Origin: Microglena sp. YARC
Taxonomy: Eukaryota; Chlorophyta; Chlorophyceae; Chlamydomonadales; Chlamydomonadaceae
Assembly (NCBI GenBank): GCA_022414725.1
Contig: CM039463.1
Span: forward strand, 72,383,025-72,447,024
Reading direction: 5' to 3'
Length of the DNA: 64,000 nt
Positions 54,701-64,000 of this stretch are shown here, piece by piece; position 1 is the first letter of the stretch; every line of letters begins with the position of its first letter. The notes beneath the pieces were generated by a model that had not been told where the DNA came from, made no database searches, and was given only the letters and a program-made list of their open reading frames with translations. The position numbers were made by a program, and so were the translations under genes.

Positions 54701-55819
54701 GGGGAGTGTTGCGAGGAGATTGTTTGCGCTAAGAGGAAGACCTTCTTGATCGAGGTAAATAGAATCTGTACCGGAATTGTACAGGTCCTGTCTAAAGGGA
54801 GGATCGACCACGATGGAGCGATTGATGCCTTGGATTGATGCCCTCACTTCGCAGTCGCTTTCCGTCCTGTATCGAAGATTGCTTTTTCTTGCTTTCTTCG
54901 CCCTGGACATCATGAAAGACGAAGCAGCATGGTCGGAGGGTGAGCTTCCAACGCCTTTGGGTCTGTTGCAAATAAATTCGCCTATTTTCCGTCTTCAGTT
55001 CAGTAGCCTTTCCGGCATTCGCTACGTTCGCTTACCCTGCTCCTATTGTTCTTCGAGATACCAGGGGGCTATCCCTACCGTTTTGGTCTGCGAGTTTCTT
55101 GACTTCTTTCCGGGGAGAATGGGAACCTGCCCTGGGACCATACGAACCCTGCTAGTTGGACAAGCCAACGATCACCCGCACTCCCAGGCAGGCGCGTGAC
55201 AGCTGTTGACACGGTCGACAGTCTTCCTGTCAGCAATACTGCGCCAATGAACTTGATCATCATCTGATAACTTACAAGTTACATGCATGGTTGTTGAAAA
55301 CGCTGCATGAAAGAATTTGGAGGGTCCGTTGCGAGTCAGGTGCAGATGTTGGAGTACCCCTGAACAACCCTGGTTGGATAACTGCATCACCTTTTTTAAG
55401 AAGGGAATTCTCAGCCAAGCACATAAGCTTGTAGTGGGGAAAGCTTCCAGCTAACTGAACAGAAAGGATTCTCGCCTGTAAGGGTGGGTCTCCCCTACAC
55501 TAGCCCTAGACTCGAAGGATTGCTTGTTGCATTGGGTTGGCAAACACGCCAGTCAGATTCGATGTTCAAATTATGAATGTACCCTATGATTTATTAAGTA
55601 CGGTATGTACCACACTAGCTTTTTCATTTATTTTGTATCCCTTCACGGTTGGGCAAGTCTTTTTTAGCCTGTTTTGCCTACCCCTGGACTGTAACACACC
55701 GGTACATACATGAAGAGATTGGATGTATATTTTGATAAGAATGCCCAGATTTGATTGTTTATGTTACTGTCAAAGATGGCGAGCAGCCAGATTTGTGGCT
55801 GGGGCGTTATATGGTAACC
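54701..55819. other. no gene recognised
   Basis: Frames on both strands near 54777-55199 and 54647-54913 overlap and lack motifs. 55780-55815 holds a hairpin module (GCGAGCAGCCAGATTTGTGG and CTG). Confidence 0.35.
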
Positions 55820-56405
55820 AAGCCCAAGATCAAGATCAAGTTCATGATCAAGATCAAGTGCATGATCAAGATCAAGTTCAAGATCAAGTTCACGATCAAG
55901 ATCAAAATCAAGTTCAAGATCAAGATGAAATTCAAGATCAAGATCAAATTCAAGATCAAGATCAAGTTCATGATCAAGATCAAATTCAAGTTCAAGATCA
56001 AGTTCAGGTTCAAGATGAAGTTCAAGATCAAGATCAAGTTCATGATCGAGATCAAGTTCATCATCAAGATCAAGATCAACTTCAACTTCAACTTCAACTT
56101 CATGATCAAGTTCAACTTCATGATCATGATCAAGATCGAGTTTAAGTTCAAGTTCACGATCAAGATCGAGTTGATGACCGAGATCAAGCTCAAGCTCAAG
56201 TTCATGATCTATAACAAGTTCATGATGAAGATCAAGTACATGTTCAAGTTCATGATCAAGATCAAATCCATGTTCAAGTTCAAGATCAAGTTCATGATCA
56301 AGATCAAATTCAAGGACAAGTTCAAGATCAAGTTCATGATCAAGATCAAGACCAAGTTCATGATTAAGATCAAGTTCAAGATCAAGTTCATCATCAAGTT
56401 CAGAT
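55820..56405 (+). repeat. CAAGAT/CAAGTT hexamer array
   Basis: About 590 bp of GATCAAGATCAAGTTCAAGA-type hexamers. All frames of both strands stay open for over 100 codons (Asp-Gln, Lys-Ile and Leu-Ile-Leu-Asn peptides) for that reason. Confidence 0.93.
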
Positions 56406-56875
56406 TATGTACCCTAAGTCGAAGTCTCGCAATGCATGTAACGTCCTCGCTGGTATTCAAAACACTGACCTAAGGGTTTTTAGAGGAGGTTTAGCCTTCC
56501 ACATATTTCATCCATCACCAGGGGTGTTCGACACTATGCGTGTTGCTAACAGACGCAGCTTTTTGAGGTTCCGTTGCATCTAAGAGGGTCTGATCATCTG
56601 ATGCGTGGCAAACACAGATTTTGGAGCCGTTTGCATCTCACGATGCAGATGTTGGAGTCCCCAACACCCCAATGACCACCATGTCCAGCACTGCAGCAGG
56701 CATATGTGATTGCTTTACTTCGTTCTCTCACTTTAGGGCGAACTCAGAGCCCCCGTCATTAAAACGGTTGTTTGGGGGGTAGTTCATCAGTGCTTCTTCG
56801 TTTTAGCCCCTCCTGTCACTGTTGGTAGAGACTATTAGCCTATTTGGCCTACCCCTGGATTGTAACACCACCACC

Positions 56876-56939
<64 letters not shown>

Positions 56940-57154
56940 GTGCCATCCCTTTATTTGATCCTCATGAAGACATTAACCATGCTAGGGTTATGTGGATCTT
57001 AAGGGGCTGCTCATTGTACCTTATGCGGGTGGAATGAGCATGGGTGGTGGTATACGTTACAGCCCAGGGGTATCCAAATAGTGAAATAAATAGGCGAAAG
57101 TGACCTGTCCAACCTCGAATAATCAAGATAAACTCTAGATTCCCTGGGAAGTCT
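56406..57154. other. no gene; CAA microsatellite
   Basis: 56868-56940 is (CAA)n, about 24 units. The rest is unassigned. Confidence 0.6.
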
Positions 57155-57345
57155 TAATTAAGGGCGCCTGGAGGCGCGTCCCGAATGAAATTTTATAATG
57201 AATAATGAATTTAATTTAATGTAATTCAATTTAATTTGATTAAATTAAATTTAATCTGATTTCATTTGATTTGATTTGATTTAATTTGATTAAATTGCAT
57301 TTAATTGCATTTAATCGGAATTGATTGGATTTGATTGCATAAAAT
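57155..57345. repeat. AT-rich dispersed repeat, second copy
   Basis: CTGGAGGCGCGTCCCGAATG then TTTAATTTAATGTAATTC-type sequence; inverse of 4589-4830. Confidence 0.6.
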
Positions 57346-57489
57346 CTAGAAACCCTGGACAAGTCTTAAAACTGTCCGATACGCGTATCGCAGCCGGCTC
57401 TCTTGTTCCTGTGGGCAGCACGAGGGGGGATTTAATTGCAAATGAAGAAATAAAGAAGGGTGATGTGTTCGCATTTGCATTTTCCTGGC

Positions 57490-58135
57490 CACACATTTTT
57501 ACTGCCGAAGATGACGAGCAGCCAAATTGCTGTCTGGAGCTATGTACCCAAGTCTAAGTTCATGTTTATAATTTGAAGACGGTGAGCACTGAGCAGCCCA
57601 GTGTCGGCTGGAAAACCATGTAACAATTCAACTTCAAATTGCACCCGGAAATATCAGTATATTTTCTACATTGCTGGTCAGGGTCATGGCCTTGTTGGGC
57701 TACATTGTGTCATGGTCAAGCAATTTATAGTCTATCTTGATAAGGATGATCGAGGATGCTTATATTTATGATTGTTTCGATAACGTTTGCATTTTCCCCC
57801 CGTAATTAGTTGTACTGCCGAAGACAGCGAGCAGCCAAATTTCTGGCCGGAGCTTAGTAACCAAGTTCAAGTTCAAGTTATGGGAGACAGTACTGCCCGC
57901 AATAGGGCAATACTGGCTACGGAGCTATATTGGGAGATGCAGCTACGTAGCCAGTACTGCCAAGTTCAAGTTCAAGTACCCCCTGGCTTCAGAGGGTATC
58001 GTACAGGGTGGTGGTGGTGGTGTGTGTGGGGGGGTGGGGGGGGTGGGTGTGTGTGTGGGGGGGGGACCTTGGAATCGGCAGATGGTAAGCAGCAAAGAGT
58101 TGGCTGAAGAACCATGTAACAATTCAGAAATCAAA
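57490..58135 (+). repeat. cluster of hairpin/TGTAA modules
   Basis: At least four modules: about 57500-57560 (GACGAGCAGCCAAATTGCTG), 57575-57625 (GAGCAGCCCAGTGTCGGCTG and ACCATGTAAC), 57820-57870, and 58075-58125 (GTTGGCTGAAGAACCATGTAAC-like). They share GCCGAAGAC or GCAGACGG starts. G-rich run at 58015-58070. Confidence 0.6.
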
Positions 58136-58596
58136 ATCAAATTCCAACTTAAAAATTCGGATTCCCACAATTCGGCATGACATGATGAAGTGAGAAACCA
58201 GATTCCCGACAACGCGCCCAGCCCCTCGGTTTGAGAGATGCTGACACAGCAATCAGACAAATATCAGTATCCACCTCGAACCCCTGGAGTAATCTTTGCG
58301 CCAGCTAATGACAACATAACTATGAACGGCTACCTTACCAATTCCCAAGAATACTGCACATAAGTATACGTATACACATAAGTATAAGAATAAGTATAAG
58401 AACAAGCATAGTGGGGGACAAAACAGAATAAGTAAGAAAACACTGAAAGTAAAAGTAAAACAGTACGAGCTTAGTGCGGGATCACGCAGTGGCAGCATCA
58501 GCAGTAGCAACTACAACAATAATAACGAAATTGTGTAAATCAGATATCCCCAGTCTTACTTTGACAAGTCGTTAAACTGTTGGTGTAGAGATCTGG
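58136..58596. other. no gene recognised
   Basis: AT-rich, with AAGTATA repeats around 58360-58400. Confidence 0.4.
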
Positions 58597-58732
58597 ACAT
58601 GCCTATAATCGGGCTGAGTTCGAACCCTGTCACACTCCCTGGTTTCCGTGTCGATTGCACAGGGGGGAAGTATTGTATTCTGCAGACGGTTAGACGCCGA
58701 ATTGTCGGCGTATATAACCTTGTAACAATTCC
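58597..58732 (+). repeat. dispersed repeat, second copy (B-box-like head, hairpin/TGTAA end)
   Basis: CTGAGTTCGAACCCTGTC head, CAGACGGTTAGACGCCGAAT, TGTCGGCGT, CCTTGTAACAAT end. Pairs with 38228-38362. Confidence 0.6.
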
Positions 58733-58776
58733 TCTATCCCCAGCCAGCCACCCATTAAATCAGCTAGTCAGCCCTA

Positions 58777-58778
58777 GG

Positions 58779-58831
<53 letters not shown>

Positions 58832-58892
58832 TCATACCCACAGAAAAACCAGCTAGCCAGCCCCCAATATATATATATATATATATATAGGT
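58777..58892. repeat. AT microsatellites
   Basis: (AT)n of about 50 bp and about 26 bp, separated by AGGTCATACCCACAGAAAAA-type sequence that repeats after the second tract. Confidence 0.95.
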
Positions 58893-58954
58893 ATCACCCA
58901 TAGAAAAATCCAAGACAGGTATGTCTAGTCACTATGTGTTAAGTCAATCCAAAG

Positions 58955-59195
58955 AAAAGTTACCATTTGTTTAGTCGCTATTTGTTTAGTCAATCCAAAG
59001 CAAAGTCACTTTTTCTTAAGTCACTATTTGTTTAATCACTATTTGTTTAGTCAATCCAAAGCAAAGTCACTTTTTCTTAAGTCACTATTTGTTTAATCAC
59101 TATTTGTTTAGTCAATCCAAAGCAAAGTCACTTTTTCTTAAGTCACTATTTGTTTAATCACTATTTGTTTAGTCAATCCAAAGCAAAGTCAAGCC
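58955..59195 (+). repeat. 61-bp tandem array, about four units
   Basis: GTTTAGTCAATCCAAAGCAA, AGTCACTTTTTCTTAAGTCA at about 58986, 59047, 59108 and 59169. Confidence 0.92.
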
Positions 59196-59444
59196 ATGTG
59201 ATCGCCTTCTATGCAAGTTAATACATTTTGCCACATTGGGTTACGTGAAAACGTAGATGTGGGTCTTAAAGTTACGGGCTGGCAGTGCCTGGCACGTAAC
59301 TTTGGTTTCCAGGCTTAGCGTTTTTTCTTTCTTTCGTGATTCACGTAGATGGGCTCCAAAATATTACGTGCTGTCACGTAAAAACATACGTTTTATAGTT
59401 CCCTGATTCTATGTTAGCATTCTGTTGAACTCCACAGGCTTATT

Positions 59445-59718
59445 GTGCTTCTGGACATCTTGCAAGATGTCCAGAAGCACTCGCAGCCTGTATAGTCCAA
59501 CAATAATGCATGTCCCGAGAGGGGAACGATGATACCCAGCGGTCCCCCACAGCCACTGCGGGTCTTACAAATGGACGGGACTTAGTACTTGCCAAGATTC
59601 CGCACCAGACCTGCGTCCAGTGGGATTCGATACCCCCCCCCCCCCCACCCCCCACCCCCCCACCCTCTTGGGATATGCGTTATTGTTGAACTATACAGTA
59701 TATACTGTATAGTTCAAC
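59445..59718. repeat. foldback/TIR element flanked by perfect palindromes
   Basis: 59445-59480 is a perfect 36-bp palindrome (centre CTTGCAAG). 59685-59718 is a perfect 34-bp palindrome (centre CAGTATATACTG). Between them, 59491-59519 and 59670-59698 are inverse copies of about 29 bp containing AATAATGCATGTCCC. C/A-rich run at 59632-59664. Relative at 9648-9762. Confidence 0.8.
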
Positions 59719-60435
59719 ACATTCTTTACTCAGGAGAAAGGTGTAGTAGTGTTTATAATACCCATGACTACTCCACCTGCAGACGTTGAGCAGCCTGAAG
59801 GCTGACAGACCATGCAACCAAACTGACTGGCTGGATATGCAGCCTAATCTGCAGCACCCTAGTCCACTTGGAAGCTCACACAGGCAAATGTCCAGAACTG
59901 CTGGAATAGTTAGATGTAGAACTAACGGTTGCTTATGGAGCTACCTAGACCACTGTTTCTTTTTTGGGCTTCGCGTAGCAGCTTCTATGCAGCTCCCTTT
60001 CCCTGCCCTTGGGCCAAACCTGAAGCTAGCTAGTGCATCTGAAAGCTGATATGACTGGCATTCCAATGCAGCTGCAACCTTTGGGTTTGACCCAGTGGCT
60101 GGCTCCTGGAGCTGGCGGGAAGCTACCATGAGTAGCCCCAAAAAGAAACAGTGGCCTAGAAGCTGCTAAGAAAAGCCGAAAAGATAAGCCCTGGGTCTAG
60201 GAATGGGGGGCTTGGTCGATTGGTCTCCTAGATCTGTCAATACAAATACCACCACCATCTTTAACCACCACCACCACCATCTCAAACTGCTTGTACATGG
60301 CAGATGTCAATCCCAGACCGAAGTGCGCATATGGTCGAACCTGGTCTATTGGTCTCCTAGATCTGTCAATACAAATATTTGTTGTTACTATGTCAATAAT
60401 AGTATACAGTATAGAGTATAGCTTTTTCCCCACTA
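59719..60435. other. hairpin module and scattered repeat motifs, no gene
   Basis: 59779-59822 is a hairpin module (GAGCAGCCTGAAGGCTG and ACCATGCAAC). Copies of the 67-bp-family motif near 59960-60000 and 60120-60180. Two copies of GGTCTCCTAGATCTGTCAAT at 60222 and 60350. Confidence 0.5.
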
Positions 60436-60912
60436 TGAGCAGCAGCCTGTAGGCAGCTCCATGAGCAAGCCATGGGGCTAAGCCCCAAGATTTGAATAGT
60501 ACTGGAGCGATGAGTCTGTCAGCTTCTAGGCAGCTCCATGAGCAAGCCATGGGGCTAAGCCCCAAGATTTGAATAGTACTGGAGCGATGAGTCTGTCAGC
60601 TTCTAGGCAGCTCCATGAGCAAGCCATGGGGCTAAGCCCCAAGATTTGAATAGTACTGGAGCGATGAGTCTGTCAGCTTCTAGGCAGCTCCATGAGCAAG
60701 CCATGGGGCTAAGCCCCAAGATTTGAATAGAACTGGAGCGATGAGTCTGTCAGCTTCTAGGCAGCTCCATGAGCAAGCCATGGGGCTAAGCCCCAAGATT
60801 TGAATAGTACTGGAGCGATGAGTCTGTCAGCTTCTAGGCAGCTCCATGAGCAAGCCATGGGGCTAAGCCCCAAGATTTGTATAGCACTGGAGCGATGAGT
60901 CTGTCAGCTTCC
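60436..60912 (+). repeat. 77-bp tandem array, six units
   Basis: AGCTTCTAGGCAGCTCCATG, AGCAAGCCATGGGGCTAAGC, ACTGGAGCGATGAGTCTGTC at 60521, 60598, 60675, 60752 and 60829, each 77 apart, with almost no divergence. Confidence 0.95.
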
Positions 60913-61144
60913 AGATGCACTAAGTTGCTGTAGGTTTGGCTGGGTAGCAAGACAGGGGAGCTGCCTAGAAGCTGCTGCTCGTAGCCGAAAAGAAAAGCTT
61001 TAGTATACACTATCAGTCAAACGGGTATGATCACGATGCCTGGATTTAAACCCAAATTCAAATTCAAATTCAAATCCACAAACTTGGTGAGGGTGCAGGG
61101 AATTCCCTTGAAAACTGAGCCCCAAACCCTACAAGCAGACAACA

Positions 61145-61154
<10 letters not shown>

Positions 61155-61186
<32 letters not shown>
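61155..61186 (+). repeat. G homopolymer
   Basis: About 31 consecutive G. Its length is likely to be unreliable in assembly. Confidence 0.9.
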
Positions 61187-61188
<2 letters not shown>

Positions 61189-61279
61189 CGCTTCAGCTGC
61201 CAGCCTGTCAAATGCTGATGCATTGTGTATATACAAATTGGAAACCACTGCGTCCTGCCACAGCGAAAAAAAGGGGATT

Positions 61280-61765
61280 GAGTGACTGCTAGCCAGTCTT
61301 GTAGCTAGCTCACCACCTGGTGCCAGCCTTCAAGACCTGCCTGGCAGCTAGCTCACCACCTGGTGCCAGCCTTGAAGACCTGCTTGGCAGCTAGCCAGCC
61401 TGGCAGCTAGCTCACCACCTGGTGCCAGCCTTGAAGACCTGCTTGGCAGCTAGCCAGCCTGGCAGCTAGCTCACCACCTGGTGCCAGCCTTGAAGACCTG
61501 CCTGGCAGCTAGCTAGCCTGGCAGCCAGCTCACCACCTGGTGCCAGCCTTAGGTGCTAGCCTGGCAGACAGCTCACCACCTGGCGGCAGCCTCAGGTGCT
61601 AGCCTGGCAGCCAGCTCACCACCTGGTGGCAGCCTTGGGGGCCTGCCACTGCATGGGTGGGGAGCAGCTGATGGCGTTGTTGTTGCTCGCTATCCGCAAC
61701 TCAGGATGCTTCGCGGCCATTGGCTGCATGCGCTGCTCCTTAGCCCTTGCAGCCTGGCTGCCAGC
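61280..61765 (-). repeat. array copying the last codons of the downstream-right gene
   Basis: About eight copies of AGCTCACCACCTGG followed by TGCCAGCCTTGAAGACCTGC or GCGGCAGCC. The minus strand repeats the gene's end AAGGCTGCCGCCAGGTGGTGA. 61640-61745 is a longer, roughly 150-bp copy of the end of the exon (61790-61890 equivalent), encoding KEQRMQPMAAKHPELRI and MQWQAPKAATRW plus stop. Confidence 0.88.
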
Positions 61766-64000
61766 TCACCACCTGGCGGCAGCCTTGGGAGCCTGCCACT
61801 GCATGGGTGGGTAGCGACTAATAGCATTGTTGTTGCCCGCTATCCGCAGCTCAGGATGCTTTGCGGCGATCTGCTGCATGCGCTGCTCCTTGGCCCTGGC
61901 ACCAGCCCCAGCGTTCCACGCGGGCGGTAGGGGGGCCTTGCCCCCACCCCCATACGCCAGGCGTGCCATAGCTGCCTGTTGGCGCTGCACTGCCACGGAG
62001 GGGAGCTTTTGGTGCCTCTGTTGGTTCCCATTGCCGTTGCCACCATTCTCACTGTAAGGGTTGTAGTGCCCGCGGTACGCTTGGCCCTGGGGGGAGGGGG
62101 CGTGAGCGCGCGCTACTTGTTGTTGCTGCGGGGTGTAGTTGGCAAACATGTCCGCGGCAGCCCACATGGGGTTGTTGTTTTGCTGCTTAGAGATAGCTGG
62201 GGGGGCCTTGGGGCTGTTGTAGAACGCGCCGTAGGCGGCATGGGATTCACTAATTTTGGGGGCCACGGGCTTCGGGTACTGCCATGGTGAGTTGTCATCG
62301 TTGAGGTACACTCCCCTCTGCTGCGCTTTGCGGATGGCCTCGTAGGCGGAGGGGGGGGTCCTTGGCGATCGTAGGCAGAGGAGGCGGGGTAGGCGGAGGC
62401 AGGGGGGTTTGGGTAGGCGGAGGAGGGGGGGTTGGGGTAGGCTGAGGGGTTCGTGGGGTGGCAGGCTGCTGGACAGGGGGGGGCGTTGGTAGGGAGGAGA
62501 GCTGTCTTGGTTGGCTCGGCTTGGTGGGGGGCGCTGGTAGGCGGGGGAGGGGTCCCGGCCGGCTTGGCTTTGTGGAGGGACCTTCTTTGGGAACATCCTG
62601 GGTGGGGCGGGAGGGGAGAAGGGCATGATAAGGCGGAGGCGAAGGGGGATGATAAGGGGGGGGGATGAAGGGAGATGATGAGGGGATGATAAGGGGAAGG
62701 GTGAAGGGGGAAATTGAAGGGGGATGATAAGTGGGGTGGGGTGGGGTGGGTGAAGGGGCTGATAAGGGGGAGGGTGAAGGGGGCTGATAAGGGGGAGGGT
62801 GAAGGGGAGGGTGAAGGGGGAGGGTGAAGGGGGCTGATAAGGGGGAGGGTGAAGGGGGAGGGTGAAGGGGGATGACAAGGGGGAGGATGAAGGGGGATGA
62901 TAAGGGGGAAGGAGGGGAGAAGGATGATGAGAAGAGGGAGGGTGAAGGGCGATGAGGGTGATGACAGCGAAGGGAGAAGGATGATGAGAGCAATCAGTCC
63001 GTAGTAACTCACATGGCATCAGAGATAGCAGGCGCGGCATTGTACTGATGTCCTGCCTGTACATGCATATCTACATATCTACATACAAACATACAGACAT
63101 TACGGCAGCGAGGAAGTAGTAACTCACATGGCGTCAGAGATAGCAGGCGCGGCACTATACTGATGTCCTGCCTGTACATGCTGTGCCACAAGGGGCTCCG
63201 CCTGGCGGGTGTAACCGTTTTTTGCTTGGGCAGAAGCAAGGGCGGGGAGGTGACCTACTTGATCCCGTTCCTCCTCGTCGTCGGCCATACCTGTATTGGT
63301 GGTGGGTAAGTGGGTGGGTAAGTGGGCGGGTAGTGGGGCAGTTGGGGTGGGGTGGGTGGAGGTAAGTGGGTGGGTAAGTGGGCGGGTAGTGGGGCAGTTG
63401 GGGTGGGGTGGGTGGGAGGTAAGTGGGTGGGTAAGTGGGCGGGTAGTGGGGCAGTTGGGGTGGGGTGGGTGGGAGGTAAGTGGGTGGGTAAGTGGGTGGG
63501 TAGTGGGGCAGTTGGGGTGGGGTGGGTGGTAGGTAAGTGGGTGGGTAAGTGGGCGGGTAGTGGGGGCAGTTGGGGTGGGGTGGGTGGGCGGTAAGTGGGT
63601 GGGCAAGTGGGCGGTAAGTGGGGCAGTTGGGGTGGTGGGTGGGAGGTAAGTGGGTCCGGTAACCTTAATAAGCCCCACGCAGATAGTTGGAGCCGAGGCT
63701 GAGGGGACCGACTTGATCACGCTCCTCCAAGTCGGCGGCCATACCTGGGGTGTGGGGTGGATGGATTGGTGGTAGGTAAGTTGGTGGGTAAGTGGGTGGC
63801 TTGTCTGACTCACATACAGGAGGGGGACGCTTCCCCTTGATCATCTGAATACTCTGAGGGACCTTGATGGTATTCACACAATCCCCCCCCCCCCCCCCCC
63901 CCCCCCCAACCAACCACCCCTTCCCCCAGCAAAACTACTCCACCACCACACTTGCCCTTCAAACCCCACTCTCCTCGATGCTCACCTCCAAAGCGCTGCT
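61766..64000 (-). CDS. unrecognised multi-exon gene, proline-rich then Q/N-rich protein (5' end beyond window)
   Basis: Model (minus): possible partial exon 64000-63986, then 63862-63814, 63290-63128, 62597-61766, stop TGA. Junctions after 63814 and 63128 are GT-AG and in phase (RPPPVC/MADDEEERDQ; AISDAM/MFPKKVPPQ). The visible protein has an acidic start of exon 63290 (MADDEEERDQVGHL), a proline-rich stretch (SPAYQRPPPS, PPYQRPP), then SAYEAIRKAQQRGVYLNDD, ISKQQNNNPMWAAADM, and Gln/Asn/Gly-rich sequence ending MQWQAPKAAARW. No transmembrane segment and no family recognised. The minus-strand frame above 62597 is intron: GGGGGATGATAAGGGGGAGG-type low complexity. Exon ends are duplicated nearby (63009-63064, 63668-63752, 61280-61765). 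The start of exon 63862 is tentative. Confidence 0.6.
62630..62995 (+). repeat. GGGGGATGATAAGGGGGAGGG array (intron)
   Basis: About 365 bp of GGGTGAAGGGGGATGATAAG variants, pyrimidine-rich on the gene strand directly upstream of the 62597 acceptor. Confidence 0.9.
63296..63655 (+). repeat. about 60-bp array next to the 63290 acceptor
   Basis: Six units of GTAAGTGGGTGGGTAAGTGG, GCGGGTAGTGGGGCAGTTGG, GGTGGGGTGGGTGG. It lies in the intron just upstream (minus strand) of the exon. Confidence 0.92.
63882..63907 (+). repeat. C homopolymer
   Basis: About 26 consecutive C upstream of the 63862 exon. Confidence 0.9.

Noticed and set aside
55751..56473. 240-codon Lys/Ile-rich frame and a reverse Leu/Asn-rich frame
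   Set aside because: Product of the CAAGAT/CAAGTT hexamer array; every frame is open.

Overview
The window looks like nuclear DNA of a green alga, most likely a chlorophycean (Chlamydomonas/Volvox-type). Genes have many introns with GT-AG borders, candidate poly(A) signals are TGTAA, the Ty1/copia elements resemble known volvocalean ones, and GT, GGT, poly-C and CAA simple repeats are dense. No bacterial or organellar gene order is seen.

Layout. (1) 1-1188 holds the last three exons of a formamidase/acetamidase-family gene. Its diverged flank to about 3.7 kb carries a hAT-type MITE and a tRNA-derived SINE. (2) 6016-27185 is a satellite of about 150-bp units interrupted by one very long TIR element at 6331-26541 (20.2 kb, perfect 8-bp target duplication). 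Inside it sit two Ty1/copia elements (9979-16789 and 17117-26196), each with a perfect 5-bp duplication, and a 5'-truncated LINE lies in the pol gene of the second. That makes four nested levels. (3) 27186-30505 is a 67-bp tandem array, a LINE fragment and an ATGCCC-type minisatellite. (4) 31641-37064 is a complete seven-exon second formamidase copy. It starts with a probable signal peptide and carries an in-frame TAA in exon 3. Its introns hold MITEs and small tandem arrays at acceptor sites. (5) 37.1-42.6 kb is repeat-rich: SINEs, a LINE tail, and 81-bp and 12-bp arrays. (6) 44024-53362 (minus) is a three-exon TMEM19/DUF92-family membrane protein gene whose exon edges are copied in long tandem arrays into its introns and 3' flank. 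(7) 53.4-61.3 kb is repeats and palindromes with no recognised gene. (8) 61766 to the right edge (minus) is an unrecognised multi-exon gene encoding a proline-rich, then Q/N-rich protein. Its exon edges are also duplicated.

The two strongest observations are the composite hAT-like element and the repeated pattern of exon-edge tandem duplication, which fills introns with decoy splice sites in all three protein-coding loci. In addition, gag and pol of both copia elements are joined in frame across one conserved amber codon, which suggests stop-codon readthrough.

All splice models are by eye from reading frame, family similarity and GT-AG borders. No alignment or search was run.
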